Shown: positions 17,479 through 28,025, counted from the first letter of the stretch. The stretch: 64,000 nt of DNA from Lunatimonas sp. (GCF_020832325.1 NZ_JAFIEU010000043.1:110030-174029), one strand, 5' to 3'. Notes: generated from the sequence alone by a model not told the origin. Numbers and translations: made by a program.

Positions 17479-18381
17479 GTGACGGCTAAGGAATTTTTGG
17501 ACATGGTAAATCGGGGAAACGACCTTCAGGACGGGGACTTAATGCTGGCCCTGCAGCTGTCGGCTGCCTACCCATATTTTAGCATTCCCTGCATCTTGGC
17601 CGCCAGGATTGCTGTACGCCAAAAAAACGAGTCAGCAACCGAATGTATCTCCAATGCTGCGATTAGGGTCCCCAACCGAAAACGCCTCAAGGAGTTGGTT
17701 TACGGTGATTGGGATTTTATCCCCGCAACCCAAAATGAACCGACCCTGCCCGCCATAGAACAGGAGGAAGAAGAGGTTCCCCAGTCGGAAACACAGCCTG
17801 AAGCGTCACCCGCAACAAAATTAGATGTTTCTACACCGGATGAATCTGACAATAACCCGCAAGGACCAGAACAACCGCTGCTTGAACAATCTCCCATAGA
17901 TCCCATATCCAAACGCCAACAGGTGCTGAAGCAACTGGAAGAAAACCTCTCTAAGCTACAGGAAAATAGCCACGGCGATACATCCATCGAGCCGGAATCA
18001 GAGAAGATGAGGAAGGAAAGCACGGAAGAACATGAAGAGCAGCCGGCCGATGAGCTGATCGAAGCCATCAAAAAAAAGAAGAAGAAAGAAATTCCCAGCG
18101 AAAAGCGTAAAGAACAAATCGCGTTAATCAACCGGTTTGCGAAAAAAAACACCCGCTTAGCCCCACTAGCAAACCCGACAGATCCAATTGAGGAGCCAGA
18201 GGATCTATCCATCAGCAGCACGCAACTCAATGATTCCATGGTATCGGAGAGTTTTGCCAAGATCCTGGTTAAGCAAAAAAAACTTGTAGAAGCCATCGCA
18301 ATTTATGAGAAGCTACAGTTGAAATATCCAGATAAAAAGGCTTACTTTGCGGATTGTATTAATGAACTAGAAAAAAAATAA
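17479..18381 (+). CDS. Conserved protein with acidic/Lys-rich centre and C-terminal TPR-like repeat
   Basis: I do not recognise a named function. The 300-residue cytoplasmic protein has a short helical N-terminus (LMLALQLSAAYPYFSIPCIL), a long low-complexity middle rich in Glu, Pro, Gln and Lys (about 85-210, with KKKKKKEI near 195), and a C-terminal helix pair (VSESFAKILVKQKKLVEAI and YEKLQLKYPDKKAYF) resembling a single tetratricopeptide repeat. No signal peptide is present. The start is GTG at 17479; an ATG at 17503 is the alternative. It sits 45 bases after lptE and eight bases before secG, so it is probably translated with secG. Its place suggests an envelope or secretion-related role, by context only. 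Confidence 0.8.
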   Translation: MTAKEFLDMVNRGNDLQDGDLMLALQLSAAYPYFSIPCILAARIAVRQKNESATECISNAAIRVPNRKRLKELVYGDWDFIPATQNEPTLPAIEQEEEEVPQSETQPEASPATKLDVSTPDESDNNPQGPEQPLLEQSPIDPISKRQQVLKQLEENLSKLQENSHGDTSIEPESEKMRKESTEEHEEQPADELIEAIKKKKKKEIPSEKRKEQIALINRFAKKNTRLAPLANPTDPIEEPEDLSISSTQLNDSMVSESFAKILVKQKKLVEAIAIYEKLQLKYPDKKAYFADCINELEKK

Positions 18382-18389
18382 CGTAGAGT

Positions 18390-18752
18390 ATGTTTACTAT
18401 ATTCATTGGAATCATCATTGTGTTAGCGGTTTTATTGATTTTGGTAATCCTAGGCCAAAATTCAAAAGGGGGCGTAGGTGCCGCTTTTGGCGGAAGTGCT
18501 TCTCAAATAATGGGAGTAACTAAGACCGGTAATATCTTGGAGAAAACTACTTGGGTATTGGCAATCTGTATTTTGGCGCTTTCACTTGCTTCTTCTGCCT
18601 TTAAGGGTACAAGCAGCAGCTCTATCAGCTCACCAAATATTGAAAATGCCAGAAAGCAAATCCTAACACCAAGCTTCGATGATAATTCCTTACTTCCTGT
18701 GCCACAGGAAGGTGAGGAGCTATTATTGGAGGAGACTCCAGAGGAAGAGTAG
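18390..18752 (+). CDS. secG: Preprotein translocase subunit SecG
   Basis: A 120-residue auxiliary subunit of the SecYEG channel. Two membrane helices are visible (IFIGIIIVLAVLLILVIL and TWVLAICILALSLASSA) with the conserved cytoplasmic loop between them (GQNSKGGVGAAFGGSASQIMG). The acidic C-terminal tail (about 85-120) is longer than in E. coli but usual in this phylum. It is the last gene of the miaB run, closed by a strong terminator. Confidence 0.95.
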   Translation: MFTIFIGIIIVLAVLLILVILGQNSKGGVGAAFGGSASQIMGVTKTGNILEKTTWVLAICILALSLASSAFKGTSSSSISSPNIENARKQILTPSFDDNSLLPVPQEGEELLLEETPEEE

Positions 18753-18773
18753 ACATCGTCCTTCTCCCAATTA

Positions 18774-18819
18774 GAAAAAACCTCTGAAAAATCCCTATCG
18801 ATTTTCAGAGGTTTTTTTA
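18774..18819 (+). terminator. Terminator after secG
   Basis: Long stem CCTCTGAAAAATC/GATTTTCAGAGG with a six-base loop, preceded by six A and followed by seven T. The A tract also makes it usable on the other strand. Confidence 0.9.
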
Positions 18820-18948
18820 TTTCCTCTATCGCTTGCGGTATACCACCTTATAACGGGTCTTATTGATTCACCATCGGATACTATCGAGGAAAAAGTGATT
18901 TGAAACGATGGAATAAACCCGCGAAACCCTCCAAGAAAAAAAGACCCA

Positions 18949-18979
18949 TTGATAAAAAAGATATTTTTTCGTACCTTTC
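18949..18979 (+). promoter_or_regulatory. Promoter of the fatty-acid hydroxylase family gene
   Basis: TTG (18949-18951), 20 bases, TACCTTTC (18972-18979). One base off the -7 consensus with ideal spacing. The predicted leader is about 30 bases. Confidence 0.6.
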
Positions 18980-19015
18980 AACTTAAGTTATTATCAACAA
19001 AATCAACAATACCTT

Positions 19016-19975
19016 ATGTTTGAAAACCACTTAACCATGCAGGATCTGGGTGCCGAAAATTGGCCAAACATCATTATGTGGGCAGCCCCAGTCATGTTTT
19101 TTCTTGTTTTTGCAGAATGGGGTTTAAGTCTCTACAAGAACCGCGACTCGTACGATGGCAAGGATTTTATGGCCGCCGCTACGATTGGCTTAGTCAATGT
19201 AGGTATCAGTGCACTCATCAAAGTATTCACCTTTGGTATTGCGCTTTTCTTCTGGAATATCAGCCCTTTTAAAATCCCCGCTACTTGGTGGTCCTTTATC
19301 CTTTGTTTCTTTGCGGTTGATTTTGCCAGGTATTGGGCACATCGTATCTCTCACGAACAGCGGTTTTGGTGGGCTACCCACATTACGCATCATAATTCAA
19401 GAAAATATAATTTCTCCGTTTCGTTCCGTTTGGGATGGACGCAGCATATCAAGATCATATTTTTCGTTCCTGTGATGTTTATGGGATTTGACCCTTTCGT
19501 TTTCTTCATTTGCCATCAGATCGCGGTGTTGTATCAATTCTGGATTCATACTGAATACATCACCAAGCTGCCTGCACCGATTGAATATTTCTTCACTACC
19601 CCCTCCCATCACCGGGTTCATCATGCCAGCGATGCGCACTATTTGGACAAGAATTATGGATCAACCTTCATTATCTGGGATCGGATGTTTGGAACCTTTA
19701 TGCCTGAAAAAGAGCGCCCTACTTATGGTATCACCAAGAATGTGGATTCTTACAACCCCGTCTATCTGGTGTTCCATGAGTGGATAGATATCTTCAAAGA
19801 TTTGAAAAAAGCCGAAAGCTTTTCAGAAGCATATCAGATCTTGTTTGCGAAACCAGGAGCAGAAATTATCAAAAACAAGGAAAAACAACGTGAAATGGCG
19901 ATGGAAAAGGCACCTGTGGCTCCTACGCCTATTTTGACGAGGGAAGAAAAATCGCTGTTAAAGAAAGAAGATTAA
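19016..19975 (+). CDS. Sterol desaturase / fatty acid hydroxylase family membrane protein
   Basis: A 319-residue integral membrane di-iron oxygenase. The histidine boxes are H109-RISH-113, HITHH (122-126) and HHRVHH (198-203), the metal-ligand pattern of the family. Three to four membrane helices surround them (IIMWAAPVMFFLVFAEW, VFTFGIALFFWNI, WWSFILCFFAVDFA, FFICHQIAVLYQFW). The C-terminal tail is basic and Glu/Lys-rich, probably cytoplasmic. The protein would hydroxylate or desaturate a lipid tail, but the substrate cannot be told from the sequence; sterols are unlikely in most bacteria. It is a single gene with its own promoter and a shared terminator. Confidence 0.9.
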   Translation: MFENHLTMQDLGAENWPNIIMWAAPVMFFLVFAEWGLSLYKNRDSYDGKDFMAAATIGLVNVGISALIKVFTFGIALFFWNISPFKIPATWWSFILCFFAVDFARYWAHRISHEQRFWWATHITHHNSRKYNFSVSFRLGWTQHIKIIFFVPVMFMGFDPFVFFICHQIAVLYQFWIHTEYITKLPAPIEYFFTTPSHHRVHHASDAHYLDKNYGSTFIIWDRMFGTFMPEKERPTYGITKNVDSYNPVYLVFHEWIDIFKDLKKAESFSEAYQILFAKPGAEIIKNKEKQREMAMEKAPVAPTPILTREEKSLLKKED

Positions 19976-20006
19976 ACGTACCTGAAAGGTATATTCCCTC
20001 CCCTAC

Positions 20007-20048
20007 AATCAATGCCTAAGCGGTCTCCGCTTAGGCATTGATTGTTTT
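20007..20048. terminator. Bidirectional terminator with perfect 17-bp arms
   Basis: AATCAATGCCTAAGCGG and its exact reverse complement flank a TCT loop (20007-20043), followed by a T run on the plus strand. It ends the hydroxylase transcript. Its right arm also encodes the last codons and stop (20031-20033) of the convergent minus-strand gene. Confidence 0.88.
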
Positions 20049-20741
20049 TAGCAGCAGTCTTTTGCTTATGGGCACCAGACTCTCCTCAAAGGGGACCCGT
20101 TTTTCCGAATGGATATGCCAAGCCGATGGGTTGGGCAAATCGGTAAAACGCTTGGCAAGATCCAGTTTAATTTTCTGTAGGGTATTCACCAGTGAATGCC
20201 GAACCATTTCAATAAACCGTAATGCGATACCCCTTAGAACATCACCGCTGTGGTGAAAAACACTTACCGTATACCTGTAGATAAAAATCTCCTTGCTGCG
20301 GTCAAAGGTCAGCAGAGCGTAGCCCTCCCGCTGATAGATGGGAGTGATCCCGACAGGCTCAATAGCAATTCCTTTTTCGATTATTTCATAGATGGTCTTT
20401 CCCTCCTCGATATGCCGCTTTATCTGAGGAATGGCATAATCCACGATAGATTGCATTTCTTTCACCCATTCATCCTCCTGCAATTTCTCCCTGTAGGAGA
20501 GGCTGAGTTTTTCCCATTCTATGCCATTAAACTCTTTCGGAAACGAAGACTTCATGAGCGATTTTCCGGATTCAAGTGCCCGGAGCTTTTCATAATGTTG
20601 AATCAATTCACCGAGCGGTGGATAGAGTTTCACCTCTCTAAACTGCTCGTTGACATACTTGAGATAGGCCAGCAGGATGTATTTTTTATATTCAAAATCC
20701 ATCCAACCCTCAGATAACCAATTTTCAGACAACGTAACCAT
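20031..20741 (-). CDS. Conserved hypothetical protein
   Basis: Function not recognised. The likely start is ATG at 20741 (MVTLSENWLSEGWMDFEYKKY), giving 236 residues; a more upstream frame extension is possible but adds nothing typical. The protein is soluble and mixed alpha/beta, with no signal peptide. The N-terminal half is helical (LLAYLKYVNEQFREVKLYPPL and HYEKLRALESGKSL). The C-terminal half has beta-strand-like stretches (GYALLTFDRSKEIFIYRY) and a helical end. It faces groES divergently and converges on the hydroxylase gene, so it forms its own transcript. Coding is supported by the terminator fused to its stop. Confidence 0.78.
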   Translation of the reverse strand: MVTLSENWLSEGWMDFEYKKYILLAYLKYVNEQFREVKLYPPLGELIQHYEKLRALESGKSLMKSSFPKEFNGIEWEKLSLSYREKLQEDEWVKEMQSIVDYAIPQIKRHIEEGKTIYEIIEKGIAIEPVGITPIYQREGYALLTFDRSKEIFIYRYTVSVFHHSGDVLRGIALRFIEMVRHSLVNTLQKIKLDLAKRFTDLPNPSAWHIHSEKRVPFEESLVPISKRLLLKTINA

Positions 20742-20967
20742 ATGTTCCACATTTACAGACGAAAAAATAGCAAAAACTGACATGCAGATCAACCCCTTGA
20801 CGAAAAAATGTCAGATTCTTTTTAGCGATTGTCTGCAAACCTGACATGCACAACCCAGGATACAGCGACGATATGGCAGTATTTGCCAGTTTCCGTCGAT
20901 TGGCATAAAAAGTGTTATATGGGGTAATGTAATTGTTGAAATTTAACTTTATTAAATAGCTAAACAA

Positions 20968-21246
20968 ATGTCAAAAGTGAACATTAAACCTTTAGCAGAC
21001 CGGGTTTTGGTAGAACCCGCTGCAGCCGAAGAAAAAACCGCCTCAGGCCTTTACATTCCTGACACTGCCAAAGAGAAGCCTCAAAAGGGCACGATCGTAG
21101 CAGTAGGTAACGGCAAAAAAGATGAGCCATTGACAGTAAAGGTAGGTGACACCGTGCTTTACGGGAAGTATTCAGGCACCGAGCTAAATGTTGACGGTAC
21201 TGATTATTTGATCATGAGGGAAGCCGATATTTTCGCGATCCTTTAA
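20968..21246 (+). CDS. groES: Co-chaperonin GroES
   Basis: The 92-residue lid of the GroEL folding chamber. The opening [24 protein letters not shown] and the mobile loop around residues 22-32 ([16 protein letters not shown]) are standard, as is the closing [13 protein letters not shown]. It precedes groEL by 42 bases as an operon. A CIRCE element (TTAGCACTC with its inverted copy), the usual HrcA site, is not present in the 226-base upstream gap, so heat control must work another way. Confidence 0.98.
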   Translation: MSKVNIKPLADRVLVEPAAAEEKTASGLYIPDTAKEKPQKGTIVAVGNGKKDEPLTVKVGDTVLYGKYSGTELNVDGTDYLIMREADIFAIL

Positions 21247-21279
21247 TCACTCATCCATCAATTCAAACAACTAAATTAA

Positions 21280-22923
<1,644 letters not shown>

Positions 22924-22947
22924 TCCCGCACGTTTTGTGATATTTCT

Positions 22948-22984
22948 AACAGGGAGGCTTAAAACCCTCCCTGTTTTTTTTTAT
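22948..22984 (+). terminator. Terminator after groEL
   Basis: AACAGGGAGG/CCTCCCTGTT stem with an eight-base loop and a T tract of about ten bases. Confidence 0.92.
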
Positions 22985-22993
22985 TTTTGTCTG

Positions 22994-23001
22994 TAATTTT
23001 G
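22994..23001 (+). promoter_or_regulatory. Candidate -7 box TAATTTTG for the lone receiver gene
   Basis: Exact TAnnTTTG match just after the groEL terminator. It would give a leader of about 86 bases before the ATG at 23094. No -33 element at the right distance. Confidence 0.4.
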
Positions 23002-23093
23002 TACTATCGTTGAGTTTGACCGTATAATTTAAACGTTTCGCTACACTCCTGAACCTATACGTACCTATTTTATTCATTCCAAGCAAGCAATCA

Positions 23094-23471
23094 ATGCACC
23101 TGTTCCACCTTATTGTTTTAATTGACGATGATCCAATAAATAACCTGATAAATAAACGGTTGATAAACAAGTTGCAAATATCCCCGACAACCAAAGAATT
23201 TTTAGAGGCAGAGGTTGCGCTCTTCGATATTCAATCCATGGAACCTGGGAAAAAATTATTGATCTTGGTAGATATCAATATGCCGGTAATGAATGGATGG
23301 GATTTTTTGGAGGAGTATGCCAGAATCGGCACTGGCAGAGAAGATAAGATAATCATGCTTTCCAGTAGTATTGATTTTCAGGACCGCCAACGGGCAAAAG
23401 AATTTCCTTACGTTAGCGGTTTTATCGAAAAGCCACTGACCTTCGAAAAATTAAAACCTCTCATCGAATAG
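23094..23471 (+). CDS. Single-domain response regulator (receiver only)
   Basis: A 125-residue CheY-like receiver with no output domain. The acidic pocket is D11-D12-D13 in VLIDDDPINN, the phospho-acceptor is D60 in LVDINMPVMNG, and the conserved lysine is K113 in FIEKPLT. A Ser run at 90-92 fills the switch position. Such proteins pass phosphate between kinases and distant partners or act on a protein target. It stands between groEL and the convergent export operon with no adjacent kinase, so its partner is elsewhere. Confidence 0.92.
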   Translation: MHLFHLIVLIDDDPINNLINKRLINKLQISPTTKEFLEAEVALFDIQSMEPGKKLLILVDINMPVMNGWDFLEEYARIGTGREDKIIMLSSSIDFQDRQRAKEFPYVSGFIEKPLTFEKLKPLIE

Positions 23472-23480
23472 CTGCTAGAA

Positions 23481-24959
23481 TTATTCCTCAAAGCCAAGTC
23501 CAGCGGCAACCCGAACCTTGGAAATGGCAATTTTTCGATCTGCATTGATGGAATTCAACACGACCAATGCATCAAATAGAGCTACCTCCCGTGCATTGAT
23601 CAAAAACAACGAACTTTCACCCTGCTCAAATCTGATACGCTCACCCTCCAGCAGACGCTGCAAACCCTGAATATTACTGTCAAAAGTCACCTGCTGTCTC
23701 CCCAGCACCAAAAAACTATTGTACTCCTTTTCCAAACTGGCCATCAATTTTTGTACACTCAAATCCCGCTTGTATTGCGTCATGTTGATCTTTGCACGGG
23801 TTACTCCCAACGCTCCACGTTCTCTTCGTAAAAACAATGGAGTGCTGATGCTGATGCCCCACTTGTAGTCGTTCTCAAAAAACGGCCCCGTCTCTAACGG
23901 GCTCACCGTTTCAGAAAGAAAGTTGTAGTTTACCTTTACTATTGGCTTGAGCTGTTCTGCCTTCCAACGCCTATCAATATCCAGGAACTCGAGATCGTAG
24001 TCCAACAGTCTAAGTTCTGGATGTCCCGGTAAAACATCCCGTAACTCTGCGATATCAACTACATCCGGTGTGCCGGCAGTCAGACTCATGGGCAGAATGT
24101 CTGGGTTCAAAAAAATGGGGTTCTCCTCTTCATCCCACAGGAAAACATTCAGCTCTTGGGTTTTAGCGAAAAACGTATTTTCTGCGTTTTGTAGCCGTAT
24201 AATGCGGTTCAACACCTGCGTATAGGCTTCAACGGTATCTATAGCAGGCAGATCGCCAAACTCAAAACTGGATTTAATGCCCTCAAACCGAATTTGGGCC
24301 AAGGTCACACCTTCCTGAAATACGGCAAGATCGGCATAAGCCTTTGCCCAATCCCAATAGGCAAACGTAGCATCTAAATAGAGGTTATTTAATAAAAACC
24401 GCCTTTCTTCTTCGGTGGCATTCGCATACACCTGAGCCTGTCGCAATGCTGCCCTCCTTCGATCGATAAACAGGCCTTCTCCCAAATTTACCGAGGCTCC
24501 AGCTGCGAGAAGGCCATTTTGGGGCACGGTGTTTTCCGAATTTAGATAGGTTCCGGTATTTTGTTCAAATACACCCTTGAATTCGACACCTGCCATCGTA
24601 GGAAGCACGATGCCGCCTTCACGCTTATTGTAGTATGGCGTATTGTTATATTTCTTTTCGTTTTGGTCTCCAAATAGAATCGGATCAAAGCCTCCCCTAG
24701 CCATACGCAGTTCCTGCCTACCCAACTCTAATGTGAGGTCACCCTGCTTGGCCAAGGGATGATAGTCTCTAACCCAAACCAAAAAATCCGAGTAAGTGAG
24801 CGTTTCCTGTCCAAAAGCGGACGTACCAATCAAGAATAAAAAGAAAACGAATAACACACTCTTCTTTTGAAACCGGGTTCGTTGGTTCGATGGTTCGGAT
24901 TGTGTCAACACCTTTGAATTTAGTTTAGTCAAACAATGGTAATTTTTACTAATTCTCAC
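23481..24959 (-). CDS. TolC-family outer membrane protein of the ABC export operon
   Basis: A 492-residue outer-membrane efflux channel. The annotated start is GTG at 24959, which overlaps the upstream HlyD stop as GTGA; the signal peptide then lies at residues about 34-50 (SVLFVFFLFLIGTSAFG), preceded by an unusually long polar N-region. A start nearer the signal would need a rare codon. The mature protein begins QETLTYSDFLVWV and continues as long helices, with LNNLYLDATFAYWDW typical of the OEP fold. It ends the regulator / ABC / HlyD / TolC transcript and probably exports the same cargo. Confidence 0.88.
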   Translation of the reverse strand: MRISKNYHCLTKLNSKVLTQSEPSNQRTRFQKKSVLFVFFLFLIGTSAFGQETLTYSDFLVWVRDYHPLAKQGDLTLELGRQELRMARGGFDPILFGDQNEKKYNNTPYYNKREGGIVLPTMAGVEFKGVFEQNTGTYLNSENTVPQNGLLAAGASVNLGEGLFIDRRRAALRQAQVYANATEEERRFLLNNLYLDATFAYWDWAKAYADLAVFQEGVTLAQIRFEGIKSSFEFGDLPAIDTVEAYTQVLNRIIRLQNAENTFFAKTQELNVFLWDEEENPIFLNPDILPMSLTAGTPDVVDIAELRDVLPGHPELRLLDYDLEFLDIDRRWKAEQLKPIVKVNYNFLSETVSPLETGPFFENDYKWGISISTPLFLRRERGALGVTRAKINMTQYKRDLSVQKLMASLEKEYNSFLVLGRQQVTFDSNIQGLQRLLEGERIRFEQGESSLFLINAREVALFDALVVLNSINADRKIAISKVRVAAGLGFEE

Positions 24960-26308
24960 TTCTTGCCTTTTACTTCTTTAGCCTCTTTCAATGTATAGAA
25001 ATCAGCGGGGAAACCATTCATCTGACGCCAGATCTCATACCAGACAGGTACGTCATTTAGCAGGGCTATCCCATCCGCTCCTGATCCAAGTCGTAGGGCA
25101 TCGGGCCAGGGCTCTTCGTCTGGATCGGGCACTACCAATATTCGGTACATATTGTTGGTGCTTGTAAAATTATCGATCGCATATACCTTACCCCCAAAAG
25201 TACCATTAGAAAGCTGTGGCCAGCCGGAAAACACGATGGCAGGCCAACCGTCAAAGATAAACCGGATCTTATTCCCCAACTTCACCAAGGGCAGGTCAAT
25301 AGGGGCGACATATAGCTCCACAGCCAAAGAATAATCTTTGGGCATGATACTGACTATCTCCGCTCCTTCTTTGATTGTCTCACCCAAGCCCACCTGTATC
25401 GCCCTGGTGATATACCCAGACTGCGGGGCCAGCACATAGTACATACCGGATCTGACGGTGTAATTTGATAGCTGGTTTTCCAACTTGGTTACCGTAGCTT
25501 CTGCATCGTATTGGTCCGATAACGCTGCATATCGGTCCGCATTTGCTTTGGCTAGTTTGTCCCTAAAATCGTTGTCAATAGCATTCAATTCGATCTGTGC
25601 CGTGATATAATCGTTCCGGCTACTTAGCAATTTATTCTCTGCACTGATTTTTTTGGCCAAAGCCTCCTGATACCTGATCTTACGCTGCTCTAGCTCGGTA
25701 AGCGACTTGAGCCCCTCCTCATACAGCATTTCCATACGGTCTAGTTGAAGTACTGCCACCGATAAGTTTAACTTTTCGGCCTCCAATACAATGCTGTCCG
25801 ACTCCACACTTAGTTGTGCTTGGATGAGGCGATTCTCTGCCTGTTCCTTCCTTAGTTTGTTGTTCTCGGCCAGCGCACTAATTTGATTGGCCTGTGCTTT
25901 TACTTTCTCCTCGTAGGAAAGAACCGCCATTGCTTTAGCTTCCACCTGCCTTTGTGTACGCATAAGTAGCTCGGGATCCATGTATTCATCTTTGACTTCA
26001 GAGATAAAGAGAATGGTATCCCCCTTATTTACATAATCTCCTTCCTGCACGTACCAACGTTCGATCCTTCCGGGTATTATGGAATGCACCGTCTGGGGTC
26101 TGTGCTCTGGCTTGAGCGCCGTGACCATGCCCCGTGATCTGAAATTTTGCGTCCAAGGAAGAAACAGCATCACAAAAGCTACCAACAACGAATACAGTAG
26201 AATCCTTACCCTCTTTCTGCTTTCATTGTTAGGAATGGTCTGCTTATAACTCTCAAATGAATAGGGATCGATCCGATCTTTTACCGAATTATTCGAAATG
26301 TTAAGCAT
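24956..26308 (-). CDS. HlyD-family membrane fusion protein
   Basis: A 450-residue adaptor with one membrane helix near the N-terminus (ILLYSLLVAFVMLFL, about 36-50). It has a lipoyl half-motif (HSIIPGRIERWYVQEGDYV), a long alpha-helical hairpin rich in Glu, Leu and Gln (about 115-290), and the second lipoyl half (VLAPQSGYITRAIQVGLGE). It joins the ABC exporter gene four bases upstream to the TolC-like gene overlapping downstream. This is the arrangement of a type I-like export system with no cargo gene next to it. Confidence 0.92.
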   Translation of the reverse strand: MLNISNNSVKDRIDPYSFESYKQTIPNNESRKRVRILLYSLLVAFVMLFLPWTQNFRSRGMVTALKPEHRPQTVHSIIPGRIERWYVQEGDYVNKGDTILFISEVKDEYMDPELLMRTQRQVEAKAMAVLSYEEKVKAQANQISALAENNKLRKEQAENRLIQAQLSVESDSIVLEAEKLNLSVAVLQLDRMEMLYEEGLKSLTELEQRKIRYQEALAKKISAENKLLSSRNDYITAQIELNAIDNDFRDKLAKANADRYAALSDQYDAEATVTKLENQLSNYTVRSGMYYVLAPQSGYITRAIQVGLGETIKEGAEIVSIMPKDYSLAVELYVAPIDLPLVKLGNKIRFIFDGWPAIVFSGWPQLSNGTFGGKVYAIDNFTSTNNMYRILVVPDPDEEPWPDALRLGSGADGIALLNDVPVWYEIWRQMNGFPADFYTLKEAKEVKGKK

Positions 26309-26312
26309 AGTT

Positions 26313-28025
26313 TTACGATTTCTTACCCTCTAAATATTTTTTGTACTCTTGATAGCTTCCTTTAAAGGCTATTTCACCCCGTTCGAGTTCAATCACGGTT
26401 TCAGCCCGTTCCAGCGTTTGCTCCTGATTGGAAACTGCAACCAGGGTCCAAGGGCCACCGAAGATATAATCCAGCAGCTTCTTGGAATCGTTCTTGTTCA
26501 GGTGGTTAAACTCCTCCTCCAAGAGCATCAGCTTAGGCGAGCAATAAATGCTTCGCGCCAAAACTATCTTACTGATCACTGCATGGCTCAACTGCTTACC
26601 TTCTGGCAGCAGCATGGTCTCCAAGTCATCCTTTAACCCGAAAACGTATTCATCCAACTCCACGAGCTTGATGATGTCACGGAGTCGCTCTTCATCATCT
26701 ACTGCCTTTCCTACGGTGATATTTTCCCGAATAGTTCCATAAAAAATGGACTGATGCGAAAGGCTGTCTCCAATCATGGCCCGTAGCTTTTCCAGGGCAA
26801 TCGTCTCCATCGGTAGTTTATTCACGATGATGTTGCCGGAATACCCCTCTATTAACCCCGCCATTAGGTACAGCAAAGAACTCTTTCCCGAGCCACTCTT
26901 GCCGGTCACAACCACCTTTTCACCCTCCTTTATCTCCAGATTAATCCTATCCAGAATTGGAACGTCCATTCCCTCCGGCCGATACGTTAAATTTCTGATT
27001 TCGTAAGTCAATCCGTCTTTGGTAAGCTTCAACGGCTTGTCTACACCCTCGGTACGTTCCAGCTCCATATCCATGATCAATCCCATCTTTTGAGTGGCTG
27101 TCAAGGTATCGTAGACAGTCTCCAAACTCAATATCAACTTCTCCACTGAGCCAATGATTAACACAATAATGATCTCTGCGGCAACAAACTGACCAATACT
27201 GATCTCGTCATTCATCAATAAAATACTACCTGCCACCAACAAAGAAACAACGATCAACGCCTTAAACGCAATCATTATCTTATATTGAAAAATCAAGACG
27301 GCAAAGTGACTGTTCCTATAGTCCACATACTTCTTCACCAATTTGTCCACCCGTGCAAACGGCAAATCGGAAAATCCCGCTAACTTAAAGGTACCCAGTG
27401 TACGACCAATCTCTTCCAGCCAATAAGCCACCTCGTACTTGGCGGAGGACTCTTTCAGGCTGGTCTGCATACCTTTGGGGCTTGTAAACCGGAAGACTAG
27501 ATATAAAAGTAAAATGAGGGTGACCGCAAAGATGATGAAAAATTGGTGGTACACGGCTAGAAGTACCAGACCAAAAAAGACCTGCAAGGTCGCTGTGCTA
27601 AAGTCGATCAAAAGTTTGGAAAGCCCCTTCTGAAGGTTGATGGTATCAAAAAACCGATTTACCAGTTCAGGAGCGTATTTTCCCCGTAAGGCCTCCAGCT
27701 TGATACGCGGAAGCCTATAAGCAAACTCCAATGCCGACTTGCTAAAGATTCGTTGTTGCAACTTCTCTGTCAGGTAAAGCTGACTGATTTGCAGAAATCC
27801 CCCAAAAATCACCCCCAAGGCAACGATGGCAACCAACAATGTCCAAGAAGTAGTCATCCTGCCACCCAAGATAAAATTGAGGATGGCCTGAATTCCAAGT
27901 GGCAAGGAAAGGGAGACGATACCGTTTAGTACCGCATAGAAATAAATCGCATAAACTTCTTTTTTCTCTTCCTTGAGAAGGTTAAAAAACCGATTCAAAG
28001 GCGTTTGCAGGTAATCAGCTTTCAT
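26313..28025 (-). CDS. ABC exporter (fused membrane and nucleotide-binding domains) with degenerate ATPase motifs
   Basis: The 570-residue half-transporter has a six-helix membrane domain (about 20-310) and an ATP-binding domain (about 335-565). There is no C39 peptidase domain. Walker A is intact (GKSGSGKS, 375-382). The signature LSGGQ is replaced by LSHAV (479-483). The Walker B Asp is Glu (EEE at 503-505 after LMLL), and the switch His is Asn533 in AVSNQEQ. The Q-loop Gln position is Ser. The protein can probably bind ATP, but normal hydrolysis is doubtful. The gene overlaps the TetR gene by 11 bases and precedes hlyD by four. It may work slowly, need a partner NBD, or have a changed mechanism. 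Confidence 0.9.
   Translation of the reverse strand: MKADYLQTPLNRFFNLLKEEKKEVYAIYFYAVLNGIVSLSLPLGIQAILNFILGGRMTTSWTLLVAIVALGVIFGGFLQISQLYLTEKLQQRIFSKSALEFAYRLPRIKLEALRGKYAPELVNRFFDTINLQKGLSKLLIDFSTATLQVFFGLVLLAVYHQFFIIFAVTLILLLYLVFRFTSPKGMQTSLKESSAKYEVAYWLEEIGRTLGTFKLAGFSDLPFARVDKLVKKYVDYRNSHFAVLIFQYKIMIAFKALIVVSLLVAGSILLMNDEISIGQFVAAEIIIVLIIGSVEKLILSLETVYDTLTATQKMGLIMDMELERTEGVDKPLKLTKDGLTYEIRNLTYRPEGMDVPILDRINLEIKEGEKVVVTGKSGSGKSSLLYLMAGLIEGYSGNIIVNKLPMETIALEKLRAMIGDSLSHQSIFYGTIRENITVGKAVDDEERLRDIIKLVELDEYVFGLKDDLETMLLPEGKQLSHAVISKIVLARSIYCSPKLMLLEEEFNHLNKNDSKKLLDYIFGGPWTLVAVSNQEQTLERAETVIELERGEIAFKGSYQEYKKYLEGKKS

Noticed and set aside
17700..18296. A 198-codon open frame antisense to the TPR-like gene
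   Set aside because: It is Ser/Cys-rich and mirrors the repetitive Glu/Lys codons of the sense gene. It has no start context and lies wholly inside a better gene.
20250..20717. A 155-codon open frame antisense to the conserved hypothetical gene
   Set aside because: The minus-strand gene has its stop in a terminator and divergent spacing to groES. The antisense frame lacks any promoter or gene-like neighbour.
20742..20967. A CIRCE element before groES
   Set aside because: I looked for TTAGCACTC and its inverted copy in the gap and found neither.
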